The translations under genes and the position numbers were made by a program. 64,000 nucleotides of DNA from Nemertoderma westbladi (lineage: Eukaryota; Xenacoelomorpha; Nemertodermatida; Nemertodermatidae). Shown one piece after another: positions 42,647 through 53,966 of this stretch. Location: assembly GCA_032718475.1 (NCBI GenBank), contig JAUCBJ010008277.1, positions 1-64,000 of the forward strand, in the 5' to 3' direction. Each line of letters opens with the position of its first letter. The stretch's first letter is position 1. The notes under the pieces are model-generated. The model ran no database searches, had not been told where the DNA came from, and saw only the letters and a list, made by a program, of their open reading frames with translations.

Positions 42647-44233
42647 TCAAACATTATTGTCATCACCATCACCATCCTCTTCATCAGGAGGGGGTTGAGA
42701 GCCGCAACAATTCTGAATATTGTTCGACGGATGTAAATAAGTATAATACAAGACCATGAAGCCAACTCCCAATGCGCAGCCCAAAACTACGTATATTGGT
42801 ACAGCGATCTTATACCACATGAACTCCCTTTTAGAAAGAAACCACATAAAAACCAAAATTAGATTCTCAATAAATACTATCAAATAAAAAGATAGTATTT
42901 TATGCCGAGATGGGCCTTCTTTAACGTTAAACCAGCAAAATATCTGCACTATACCAATCGCCGCGTCGAACAAGTATTCTAAACAACGTGTAGACCTACT
43001 GTCTTTCTTTAGAATAGAGGAACAGAACTCGGTGTTTTCTGTGATAAGCCAATAAGTCATAAAAGCCCAATGAACAACAGCAAAAACGAAAATCCAACCA
43101 AAAAAAACTGAAGCGAAAAGTGCGAGCACTAGAACTCTGGAGCTTATTGTAAGCCCTCGCCAAAATAGCTGCACCAAAAATCCGAGTTGACTTAAATTGG
43201 CTTTATCGTCTCGAGCCTGTCTCAACGCCGAGTGATAACTCGCTAGCGAGAAAGAAAGCGAGCCCAAAGAGGAGAGAACTGCGGCGATAGTGAGGTTGTC
43301 TGTTTCGTTGGATTCCGCCATGATGTAGATCTGCAGGACGCATTGCGGGGCGGCCTCTAGGAAAGCTTCAAACATTCGCAACATTGCAACGTCTTCCATA
43401 TAGAGGAACGCGTTGTATTTACTGGTTCCTCCATCCTTCTCGCGCCAGGTGCGAACCCCGTAGTACATGGTCTTCGCGTAACTCCAAACGGTGCCCAACT
43501 GGAATACATGAATTAAAATGATGAAAAGCCACCACAGCGCGCTAGATGGTTGACACGGGCTGTCCTGCACCCCTAGCTCGTTTTCTCTTCGATTTTTCGC
43601 ATGCCTAGCGATTAAACCAGCATCTACGAAGTCCACTCTACCATCGCAATCCCCAACTGAAGACAATCTCTCTGTTTCTCTCTTGTCCTGCCAAATCCAG
43701 TAAAAACTCAACGCTTGCATCACCAAGGAAGGAACAATAACGAACCCGATGGTGTTGGTAAACCACCAACGTTTTCCGTCCCGTAAGTAGGAACACGCTA
43801 AATATATATCTAAACCCACGTCCACGATATAGACACACATGGAAAATAAGTTGAACAAGAAATCCATAGTGCTGTATGAGCCCTTGGTTAAGAATTTAAT
43901 GAGGTTCGGTATAAATTGATAGGAAACAGATGAACCATCGTCGAATGCGTCCTGAACTGCTATAGGAGGCCCAGTGGAATTATATTGCGAATAAGTTTCG
44001 GTACGTGGGGCATTCGGTAAGATTTGTCGACTACAGCCGTCGACTTCAGTGGGATCTACCAACGCTGTTTGGTTTAGCGACTGATCTCGTGATGTGATAT
44101 CGGTACCTGACACTGTAGAACGACCAGGTTCAGTTTCGTTCCGTAAATATTTATATTTCAAAAAACGTTTACGATCCGAACGCAGTGGTAAGGTCTTTGT
44201 TTGGTTTGTTGCAGACATGTTATTATTATTCAC
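42647..44233 (-). CDS. XK-related protein (phospholipid scramblase family)
   Basis: An intronless, complete 528-residue multi-pass membrane protein. The N-terminal 110 residues are polar. The XK/XKR domain follows: FSMCVYIVDVGLDIYLACSY (120-139), IGFVIVPSLVMQALSFYWIW, a hydrophilic loop, then WWLFIILIHVFQLGTVW, the hallmark MLRMFEAFLEAAPQCVLQIY (284-303), FASVFFGWIFVFAVVHWAF, YLFDAAIGIVQIFCWFNVKEG, ENLILVFMWFL and a last helix YVVLGCALGVGFMVLYYTYL. Some XK-related proteins (Xkr4, Xkr8, Xkr9, C. elegans CED-8) scramble phosphatidylserine in apoptosis after caspase cleavage. The C-terminus here is PPPDEEDGDGDDNNV; DEED|G at 517-521 fits a DExD caspase-3/7 site placed as in vertebrate Xkr8-type proteins. 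Activity is an inference. The second ATG (Met6) is an alternative start. Confidence 0.95.
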   Translation of the reverse strand: MNNNNMSATNQTKTLPLRSDRKRFLKYKYLRNETEPGRSTVSGTDITSRDQSLNQTALVDPTEVDGCSRQILPNAPRTETYSQYNSTGPPIAVQDAFDDGSSVSYQFIPNLIKFLTKGSYSTMDFLFNLFSMCVYIVDVGLDIYLACSYLRDGKRWWFTNTIGFVIVPSLVMQALSFYWIWQDKRETERLSSVGDCDGRVDFVDAGLIARHAKNRRENELGVQDSPCQPSSALWWLFIILIHVFQLGTVWSYAKTMYYGVRTWREKDGGTSKYNAFLYMEDVAMLRMFEAFLEAAPQCVLQIYIMAESNETDNLTIAAVLSSLGSLSFSLASYHSALRQARDDKANLSQLGFLVQLFWRGLTISSRVLVLALFASVFFGWIFVFAVVHWAFMTYWLITENTEFCSSILKKDSRSTRCLEYLFDAAIGIVQIFCWFNVKEGPSRHKILSFYLIVFIENLILVFMWFLSKREFMWYKIAVPIYVVLGCALGVGFMVLYYTYLHPSNNIQNCCGSQPPPDEEDGDGDDNNV

Positions 44234-45611
44234 TCAGTGAGCCATTTGTGAATTATAATTATTTTAAAAATAAATTAGCCTAGCAGTTCAGTCTTCTTCA
44301 GCAGGTTGTGTACCGGTTATACAATAGGCCTAACCCATTTGCGTCAGGGGCAAGGTCAGAAGGTGTAAATGAATCCCCGTTTAGAATGACTCTCCGGTAG
44401 GTGCTAAAATGCACACACAAAAGCAACAATGAGCAACAACGAGCAACAATGAGCAATACTAAAGTACAACAATGAGGAACAATGACCAACAATGAGCAAC
44501 AATGACCAACAACGAGCAACAATGAGAAACAACGAGCAACAATGAGCAATAATGAGCAACAACGAGCAATAATGAGCAACAACGAGCAACAATGAGCAAT
44601 AATAAAGTACAACAATGAGCAGCAATGACCAACAATGAGCAACAATGACCAACAATGACCAACAATGAGCAACAATGACCAACAACGAACGAGCAACAAT
44701 GAGCAACAACGATCAACAACGAGCAACAATGAGCAATAACGAGCAACAATGAGCAACAACCAACAACGAGCAACAATGAGCAATAACGAGCAACAATGAG
44801 CAATAATAAAGTACAACAATGAGCAACAATGACCAACAATGACCAACAACAAGCAACAATGAGCAACAACGAGCAACAATGAGCAACAATGAGCAACAAC
44901 GAGCAACAATGAGCAACAACGAGCAACAATGAGCAATAATAAAGTACAACAATGATCAATAATAAAGTACAACAATGAGCAACAATGACCAACAATGAGC
45001 AACAATGACCAACAACGAGCAACAATGAACAACAATGACCAACAATGAGCAACAATGACCAACAACGAGCAACAATGAACAACAATGACCAACAATGAGC
45101 AACAATGACCAACAACGAGCAACAATGAGCAACAACGAGCAACAATGAGCAATAATAAAGTACAACAACGAGCAACAATGACCAACAATGAGCAACAACG
45201 AGCAACAATGAGCAACAACGAGCAACAATGAGCAACAACGAGCAACAATGAGCAATAATAAAGTACAACAATGAGAAACAACGACCAACAATGAGGAACA
45301 ATGAGCAACAACGAGCAACAATGAGCAACAATGAGCAACAACGAGCAACAATGAGCATTAATAAAGTACAACAATGAGCAACAATGAGCAACAATTTAGA
45401 AATAGTAAGTTACAATAATGTATTTTATATTAATTATATTAATTATTTGTAATTACAATATTAATTAATATATAATATATATATTAATAGCATTCGTAGA
45501 CTACAGTATGTACATCATTTTAGATAGGCCTAATCGGGCCTATCAAAAGTATCATTTTAGATGTTTTAGACAATGTGTGTAGTTGACTACTTGACTTCCA
45601 GGTTCTTCCAG

Positions 45612-45693
45612 GTCATACCAACAGACCAGTACGATTCAAAGGAGGAAATGGACTCCATGTGGATCCAGGGGAAGTCATTTTGACGTTGGTACT
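45612..45693 (+). other. exon-like segment inside the foldback transposon
   Basis: An 82-bp stretch bounded by a pyrimidine-rich acceptor (gacttccaggttcttccag|) and a donor ACT|GTAAGT. In one frame it reads HTNRPVRFKGGNGLHVDPGE, then VILTLV, without a stop and with coding-like composition. It is absent from the sister element at 58.3-60.8 kb. It could be a captured host exon, as in Pack-MULEs, or chance. Confidence 0.35.
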
Positions 45694-46341
45694 GTAAGTC
45701 TGTCATTTGAGGCGTAGGGCCTAATTCTAACATTGGCACAGTTACGATTCGGGTACCTACTGTACAAATGTAATAGGTACAGAATACTACTGCCAGACTG
45801 TACTAAATTTTGTACTAAAAACTAACTGGGCAAAGTCTACTGAACAGACCTTTTGCTAATTGACAGAACCCGTTGACCGGACCCATAGCCATTTAAAGGC
45901 AGAAAGAAGCAGGCAGCAGATTAGTAAAGGACCGGATTACAGAGGCGTGTTCAGGTGTTGGCGTTGGTGAGAACCAAAACAATAAACGAAAGTTAAGACA
46001 TGTTACAAGATTATGGGTCAGGTCACAAAAAGCTCAGGTAATAAGGGTCCGGTCAATAATACACAAGTAAAATATAAATCAAATAAAAATCTTCAACATA
46101 TAAATAAAAATTTAATATACCCTACCTAAAGTAAATAACAAATCAAATACAAAATAGGCTTGGCCTACCCCATCCCACAAGCAATACAGTAGTCTGTAAT
46201 ATAGAACGCTAGGCAGACTTCAGGACTGCCAGGCAATCAGGTCACTGTCCATGTCCAACTGTATAAAATACAAAATAATAATACGAAAACCAGTTCACAC
46301 TTCACAGTACCGTACATCAGAAAGTCAGAACCAGATAATAG

Positions 46342-47040
46342 TAGGGCTCGATCGGAGTTGGGATTTGGCCGGAGCCGGAGCAGGAGCCGGAGTTGGACAA
46401 TTTTGCCGGAGTCGGAGCAGGAGCCGGAGTTTTTCAAAAATTTTAAAAATTTAATTATTTATTAAAAAATAAATAAAGTATATATGGTTATCGTTCGCCA
46501 ATCGCTCATAACTGCATAATCAATCATACTGTAGGTCTAATTTATTTCATAATTTATAGATTTACAAATTTTCAATTTAAAATTTAAGTAATTAATTTAT
46601 CACAGACAGACGGCCTGACGCTGACGGCTAAAAATTACCTACAGTACCTAACTCACTAACTGTCTAATTGTGGTAGAGGTGTGTACTGTAGCTGTAGGTA
46701 GCCTACCGTACGTGTACCAGTACTGCAGTACCGGTACAGTCAGCTAGTCTGCTAGTCAGCCAGCTGGCCAGTCACCAGTACCAGTACTGCAGTACCAGAG
46801 TACAGTCAACAGTCAGTCAGTCATTGACTTTAATTAAATACTGCAGTATTATGCTTGATATTGAAGCTGTACTACTTATAGTGTAAATAATTGTTCAGAT
46901 TAGAATATGCACGAAATCTAATACCGGTACTTTATTAAAAAATTAACTCCGGCAATATTTTTACCGGAGCCGGAGCAGGAGCCGGATGTGCCAAAATGGC
47001 CGGAGCCGGAGCCGGAGGCCGGAGCTCCGATCGAGCCCTA
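46342..47040. mobile_element. hAT-type MITE nested in the foldback transposon
   Basis: A 699-bp element with TIRs TAGGGCTCGATCGGAG and CTCCGATCGAGCCCTA and 8-bp duplications GATAATAG (46334-46341 and 47041-47048). Subterminal ggagccggagcaggagccgg repeats occur at both ends. The related foldback copy at 59970-59985 reads cagataataggttgag without interruption, which is the pre-insertion site. No ORF. Confidence 0.95.
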
Positions 47041-47710
47041 GATAATAGGTTGAGGTAAGTTTCACCGACACTACCCAAACAGAACAAGACTGATAGACTG
47101 AAATCAGGTAAACTGATAAATATTTGTAGGCCTACCGGTCCCGGTATAGCAGTATTGTGCACCATCTTGATGACATTGTGGGTATGGAAGCATTTTTTAT
47201 TAAGTTCTTGGTTGGGAATTTATTTATCATATCCTACTTATATATTCGGGATTACTGGGATACATTATAGTGCATAAATATAATGAATGTATCTGTGTAA
47301 TCTGTTTAGTGGTGTACTCTAGTTACTTTATTATAGTTACTGTTATTGTAGTTACTGCTACTTATTGTAGTTATTTTTTATCACTTTATTATTTTTGCTC
47401 ATTGTTGCTCATCATTTTTTCTCGTTGTTGTACTTTTATTATTGCTCGTTGTTGCTCATTGTTGCTCGTTGTTGCTCGTTGTACTCGTTGTTGCTCGTTG
47501 TTGCTCATTGTTCCTCGTTGTTGCTCATTGTTGCTCGTTGTTGTACTTTATTATTGCTCGTTGTTGCTCATTGCTGCTCGTTGTTGCTCGTTGTTGCTCA
47601 TTGTTGCTCGTTGTTGCTCATTGTTGCTCGTTGTTGCTCATTGTTGCTCGTTGTTGCTCGTTGTTGGTCATTGTTGCTCGTTGTGCAATTTAGCACCTAC
47701 CTGACTCTCC

Positions 47711-48310
47711 AGTGATCTGGGGAGTCATTACAATCCGCCGGTTGAAATGAATATCCATTCGCTTTCTTTAGGGATATCTCTCAATTTGATGTCGCCATGA
47801 TTACCTTAGAAAACACAAGCAACTATAAAGTTGTGACTGTCTACTATCGAGATAATTTGAACTCTATACATACTGTAAATCAAACTATTTTATTTTTTAT
47901 TCACATACATATATACTCTATCTCTACCTACAGTATACATACTATAAACGCTGGGATGACAACGTAAAACGAACCTGCACCTCTCCCTCCAACAGTACCG
48001 ACCTCCCACGGAAGTAGAAGCGCCGCATTGCTCAACGTCCAAGACTGCGCCGTTTATTAATTTAAGTTTCTTAAAATTATGCTATAAATTATACAAATTA
48101 CAGTATTTAAAAAACGACAAGCCGTCTTCAGGGCGTGACAAGACTTACTCAGCAGACAAGGGAGTCTTTTTTCATGGGGATTGGGGATTCAATAGAAACT
48201 AGCACAACGGCACGGGTGTGGTGCTTATAAATTTTTTCCAATACAGCAATAAGTTTAGGATATCTTTTCTCTACAGTATGCATATCTGCTGAAATAAAAC
48301 CATGGGGCAT
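47711..48310. other. intergenic DNA right of the foldback transposon
   Basis: No gene seen. A small hairpin word (gactctccagtgatctggggagtc) overlaps the right target duplication. Confidence 0.45.
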
Positions 48311-48317
48311 TCAGCAT

Positions 48318-50456
48318 TCAGTAATCGGTTGACGTAGCCTGAGTCAGGTAATCGGTTGATGTAGCCTCAGTCAGGTAATCGGTTGATGTAGCCTGAGTCA
48401 GGTAATCGGTTGACGTAGTCTCAGTCAGGTAATCATCGGTTGACGTAGCCTGAGTCAGGTAATCGGTTGACGTAGCCTCGGTCAACTAATCGGTTGACGT
48501 AGCCTGAGTCAGGTAATCGGTTGACGTAGCCTGAGTCAGGTAATCGGTTGATGTGGCCTGAGTCAGGTAATCGGTTTACGTAGCCTCGGTCAGGTAATCG
48601 GTTGATGTAGCCTGGAGTCAGGTAATCGGTTGACGTAGTCTCAGTCAGGTAATCATCGGTTGACGTAGCCTGAGTCAGGTAATCGGTTGACGTAGCCTCG
48701 GTCAGCTAATCGGTTGACGTAGCCTGAGTCAGGTAATCGGTTGACGTAGCCTGAGTCAGGTAATCGGTTGATGTAGCCTGAGTCAGGTAATCGGTTGACG
48801 TAGCCTCAGTCAGGTAATCGGTTGACGTAGTCTCAGTCAGGTAATCGGTTGATGTAGCCTGAGTCAGGTAATCGGTTGATGTAGCCTGAGTCAGGTATTC
48901 GGTTGACGTAGCCTCAGTCAGGTAATCGGTTGACGTAGCCTGAGTCAGGTAATCGGTTGACGTAGTCTCAGTCAGGTAATCGGTTGATGTAGCCTGAGTC
49001 AGGTAATCGGTTGATGTAGCCTGAGTCAGGTATTCGGTTGACGTAGCCTCAGTCAGGTAATCGGTTGACGTAGCCTGAGTCAGGTAATCGGTTGACGTAG
49101 CCTGAGTCAGGTAATCGGTTGATGTAGCCTGAGTCAGGTAATCGGTTGACGCAGCCTGAGTCAGGTAATCGGTTGACGTAGCCTCAGTCAGGTAATCGGT
49201 TGACGTAGCCTGAGTCAGGTAATCGGTTGACGTAGCCTGAGTCAGGTAATCGGTTGATGTAGCCTGAGTCAGGTAATCGGTTGACGCAGCCTGAGTCAGG
49301 TAATCGGTTGACGTAGCCTGAGTCAGGTAGTCGGTTGACGTATCCTGAGTCAGGTAGTCGGTTGATGTAGCCTGAGTCAGGTAATCGGTTGACGTAGCCT
49401 GAGTCAGGTAATCGGTTGATGTAGCCTGAGTCAGGTAATCGGTTGACGCAGCCTGAGTCAGGTAATCGGTTGATGTAGCCTGAGTCAGGTAATCGGTTGA
49501 TATAGCCTGAGTTAGGTAATCGGTTGATGTAGCCTGAGTCAGGTAATCGGTTGATGTAGCCTGAGTCAGGTAATCAGTTGATGTAGCCTGAGTCAGGTAA
49601 TCGGTTGATGTAGCCTGAGTCAGGTAATCGGTTGATGTAGCCTCAGTCAGGTAATCGGTTGATGTAGCCTGAGTCAGGTGATCAGTTGATGTAGCCTGAG
49701 TCAGGTAATCGGTTGATGTAGCCTGAGTCAGGTAATCGGTTGATGTAGCCTCAGTCAGGTAATCGGTTGATGTAGCCTGAGTCAGGTGATCAGTTGATGT
49801 AGCCTGAGTCAGGTAATCGGTTGATGTAGCCTGAGTCAGGTAATCGGTTGATGTAGCCTCAGTAAGGTAATCGGTTGACGTAGCCTGAGTCAGGTAATCG
49901 GTTGATGTAGCCTGAGTCAGGTAATCGGTTGATGTAGCCTCAGTAAGGTAATCGGTTGACGTAGCCTGAGTCAGGTAATCGGTTGACGTAGCCTCAGTCA
50001 GGTAATCGGTTGATGTAGCCTGAGTCAGGTAATCAGTTGATGTAGCCTAAATCAGGTAATCGGTTGATGTAGCCTCTGTCCAGCAGTCAGGTATTCGGTT
50101 GATATAGCCTGAGTCAGGTAATCAGTTGATGTAGCCTGAGTCAGGTAATCGGTTGATGTAACCTGAGTCAGGTAATCGGTTGATGTAGCCTCAGTCCAGC
50201 AGTCAGGTAATCGGTTGATGTAGCCTCAATAAGGTAATCGGTTGACGTAGCCTGAGTCAGGTAATCGGTTGATGTAGCCTCTGTTCAGCAGTCAGGTAAT
50301 CGGTTGATGTAGCCTGAGTCAGGTAATCAGTTGATGTAGCCTGAGTCAGGTAATCGGTTGATGTAGCCTCAGTAAGGTGATCGGTTGACGTAGCCTGAGT
50401 CAGGTAATCGGTTGATGTAGCCTCAGTCACGTAATCGGTTGACGTAGTCTCAGTCG
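48318..50456. repeat. 27-bp minisatellite, about 79 copies
   Basis: The unit ggtaatcggttgatgtagcc plus tgagtca covers about 2.1 kb. Positions alternate between gatgtag/gacgtag and cctgagtc/cctcagtc. Longer variants with ccagcagtcag (near 50080, 50190 and 50290) and aatcatcgg (48430 and 48650) recur at spaced intervals, showing higher-order duplications. The units contain stop codons, so no frame is open. Confidence 0.95.
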
Positions 50457-52220
50457 AATGTGTTTATTATGTTTCAATTACGGGGTAATACCGGCATGTA
50501 ATTTCTTCCACCCCACCCCCACCCAGACCCACAACCAGTACTCCTATCCTATGGTAGTGGTTACAAGTAGGCCTATTATGGCATCGATGGCCCAACCTGG
50601 CAATCGTTCGAAGCCATTCTCGCCGCCACGACGACGACACTCAGCAGCACATTTCCAATTGGGATGCTACTTATTCTGTTGAAATTGACTTAATTTGGCA
50701 GATACTGTATTTATTTTCCTTAATCACCATTTAAGATGCCCATTACAGTGGGAGTACCGATAGGTTTTTGGCGCACTTTGACAAGCATTCCGACTTCTGT
50801 CACCTTCACCACAACACAGAACTGTACCAAACCTCTTTTCAACAGTTGTGCACGCTGGTAATTATTAATACATGGAAAATTATCAATGAAATATAATTAT
50901 GCTAAGCATGAATATTAATAATATGTATAAACCGTGGTAAGTAGGTAGAGTAGGTGCACATTAATATTATGTAATGTACCGGCGGTAGATATTAATACAA
51001 CACAAAAATTGTTTATTCCATTGTTACCTTCTTTCCAATGTTTTAATATTTACCAGCGTGCACCTACTGTACCTCACACCTACTTTACCATATTTATCCT
51101 CGATTAATATTTACCCCTTACATAATCAAAAGCATAGCATAACATTTACAATTGGTGGGAAATTTAAAACTTTCAGTTATATCTAACGTGTTAACGGTTA
51201 TATTGTATATATTCTATTTGCCTGAAGAAGGACTATAGTCAGAAAGCTAGAGCACTTATACCATAACTTAATTTTGCTTGCGGGTGCTGCTGACCTTCTT
51301 TCCCTTAATATACACCTTTTCGTTAGTGTTTGTGTTTGTGTACGTACAGTATACTGTAATATAATTAAAGAATTACAAATGAATTAACATAGTGAATATT
51401 AAATTTGAACCATTTTACTGTAGTTGTCGACGAACACTTCTATTATAGTCGAGTCAATAAGTATTTCGCAATCAATCAGAACCATACATTTTGGATTCTA
51501 TATTACCTTATTAATGACCAAAAAAAAGTCTATAAGATTTTATTTTGCGGAACATATGTTTATTCATGGAAATTCTGCGTAAATTTGAATAACACAAGCC
51601 AAACAAAAGGAACAGTAGGGAAAAGTAAGTAGCAAATTGGTGACGTTCCAGAATAATTTAATTAATTTCACAATAAGCTGTGATTCAATGGGAAATTAGT
51701 AATATTTACACTGGCGTGTTACACATTAATTGCTATATCTCGGAAACTAGAAGTCGCATCAAATTTTTAAATATATCAAAAACTTCACGATATATTAAGG
51801 TAACTGTTGTAAAAAAATAATGCGATTCCACTGCAAGGAAATTTCATAATTTCCATTAATGTTGGTGAAGATTTTTCACATAATTAAATTATGATTGCTC
51901 TATTGATTTTAGGTGTAATTTATTTATTTGTTTTAGTTTGAAAACCACAATAGTTTATCATATAACAAATAAATATTTTGGGGATAAGGGTTTTTGAGGT
52001 CGATAAATCCGATGGGCGTGGTTACATCCACCCGTTTAATAGAAGAGTTATGTAAATAAGATCCTTATATTGTACCAGCCAAATTGGTATTAAAAATGGT
52101 TAAATTATTAGACAAATTATCGTTGCTCTGGAAACTAGATTGGTAATATATACAAGTGCATACTTCTGTCAATGGATAGTCATTAGAGTAAAGTTTGTCT
52201 GTACCAAATTTTGAGAAAAT
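50457..52220. other. AT-rich intergenic DNA with weak ORFs
   Basis: The ORFs at 50458-50682 and 51405-51632 have no domains. The latter ends close to a GTAAGT (AAAA|GTAAGT at about 51625), so it could be an exon of an unseen gene, but support is weak. Confidence 0.4.
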
Positions 52221-52224
52221 CCCA

Positions 52225-53040
52225 CCATTGGGAAAGTGACCTATTGGGAAAGTGACCTATTGGGAAAGTGACCTATTGAGCAAGTGAGCTATTGGGAAAG
52301 TGACCTTTTAGGCAAGTGAGCTATTGGGAAAGTGACCTTTTGGACAAGTGACCTATTGGGCAAGTGACCTATTGGGAAAGTGACCTTTTGGGCAAGTGAG
52401 CTATTGGGAAAGTGACCTTTTGGACAAGTGACCTATTGGGAAAGTGACCTATTGGGAAAGTGACCAATTGGGCAAGTGAGCTATTGGGAAAGTGACCTTT
52501 TGGACAAGTGACCTATTTGGAAAGTGAGCTATTGGACAAGTGACCTATTGGGAAAGTGACCTATTGGGAAAGTGACCTATTGGGAAAGTGACCTATTGGG
52601 AAAGTGACCTATTGGGCAAGTGAGCTATTGGGAAAGTGGCCTTTTGGACAAGTGACCTATTGGGCAAGTGACCTATTGGGAAAGTGACCAATTGGGCAAG
52701 TGAGCTATTGGGAAAGTGACCTTTTGGACAAGTGACCTATTTGGAAAGTGAGCTATTGGGCAAGTGACCTATTGGGCAAGTGACCTATTGGGAAAGTGAC
52801 CTATTGGGCAATTGACCTATTGGGAAAGTGACCTATTGGGAAAGTGACCTATTGGGAAAGTGACCTATTGGGAAAGTGACCTATTGTGAAAGTGACCTAT
52901 TGGGAAAGTGACCTATTGGGCAAGTGACCTATTGGGAAAGTGACCTATTGGGAAAGTGACCTATTGGGCAAGTCACCTATTGGGAAAGTGACCTATTGGG
53001 AAAGTAACCTATTGGGAAGTGACCTATTGGGAAAGCAACA
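52225..53040. repeat. 16-bp minisatellite, about 50 copies
   Basis: The unit cctattgggaaagtga, with variants cctattgggcaagtga, gctattgggaaagtga and ccttttggacaagtga, runs for about 810 bp. Blocks with the order A, gct, cct-ttt repeat several times (52290, 52390, 52470, 52630, 52700), showing multi-unit duplications. The right part is purer. Confidence 0.95.
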
Positions 53041-53960
53041 CTATTGAAGAACTATTGGGGAACAACAATGCATGTGATAAAATTGAACTGACAAAGAGAC
53101 CTACTCCCACTTAATCAAGAGTCACCATCCAGACCAACCCCACCCACCCCCACCGAAGTAAAACCTTCTCTAAACCAAAACAATAAACTACATTTAGATA
53201 TACACTTTACAGTGACAATTTCTCAATTATGGCTCCACAATAAGTTAATTCCCGTCACGTAGGCCTAAATTGATTTCGGGAACTAGACTTCGGGTTCTAA
53301 AGATAATTAAAGATCTGGGGATATAAATTTTCCGGGAATTTAAACACACGGCGTCTCTATCTCCCTAGACGGTGTTGTTTATCTAAAATAAATCAATCGT
53401 GTCCCAGTGTCTTAGGATATAAAAGCCCAAAGCAGGAACATGCTAGAACTACTTACTAACTGTCCGACTAACTCTCGGTTTATGTAAATAGATCGAAAGT
53501 GGATTAATTTACTTTTCTGTAATTAGCATAAATCTGGCACGAGATAAATGCCAACTTATTACTCTAAATATATTACGTGGTATACTGTAAAATAATGTAA
53601 GTCTAAAAAATATATTGGGGAATAACTATTTTTTTATTGTGTTTTCAATTAGTTAGCAAACTTTTATATACAATATTATTCATTATTCATCCAAGTTATT
53701 TTGAACATAGATATTCTTTAAAGAGAAAAAAAAGAGAAGAAATTAAAAAGGTAGCATCAATCAGATTTGGCGGGTGGGGGACTTTCGACGCAATTAAATC
53801 TATTATCCCTTGCTTTAAATGTTCTATAAGGGCAGTGAGGTAAGGTAATCAAGGCATATTTATAGGGTTTTAATTATACATTTATCATATCGATATGACC
53901 ACCTTTACAAAAAATGATTACATTTGACTTGTTCGTGTCCTTATTTACTGTGCGAAACAT
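53041..53960. other. intergenic DNA with a possible exon
   Basis: The frame at 53637-53843 (ending near FGGWGTFDAIKSIIPCFKC) runs to a good donor-like GTGAG|GTAAGG at about 53838, so an exon is conceivable, but no acceptor, domain or partner exon is evident. Confidence 0.35.
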
Positions 53961-53966
53961 CTACTA

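Larger units (their letters stand above)
44396..47701. mobile_element. complete foldback (FB-like) DNA transposon, copy 1
   Basis: The 3306-bp element has termini GGTAGGTGCTAAAATGCAC (left) and GTGCAATTTAGCACCTACC (right), 18 of 19 bases complementary. It is flanked by perfect 9-bp duplications TGACTCTCC (44387-44395 and 47702-47710). The TIRs are long arrays of 10-bp units (gagcaacaac / gagcaacaat / gaccaacaat, with aataataaagtac interruptions): left about 44411-45392, right inverted about 47394-47686. The interior of about 2 kb has no transposase. Drosophila FB elements have the same plan (tandem ~10-bp subrepeats in TIRs, 9-bp TSD, related to Mutator-like elements). The interior carries a nested MITE at 46342-47040. 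The many Cys/Leu-rich minus-strand frames are repeat artefacts. Confidence 0.93.

Noticed and set aside
44298-45394. Cys/Leu-rich minus-strand ORFs that look like repetitive membrane proteins
   Set aside because: They are translations of the 10-bp subrepeats of the foldback transposon arms. The same pattern appears at 47.4, 58.2-59.5 and 60.6 kb on the matching strand.
53637-53843. First exon of an unseen gene ending at GTAAGG
   Set aside because: Only one splice-like site supports it. No partner exon or recognisable protein segment was found within the window, so it is noted only in the intergenic entry.
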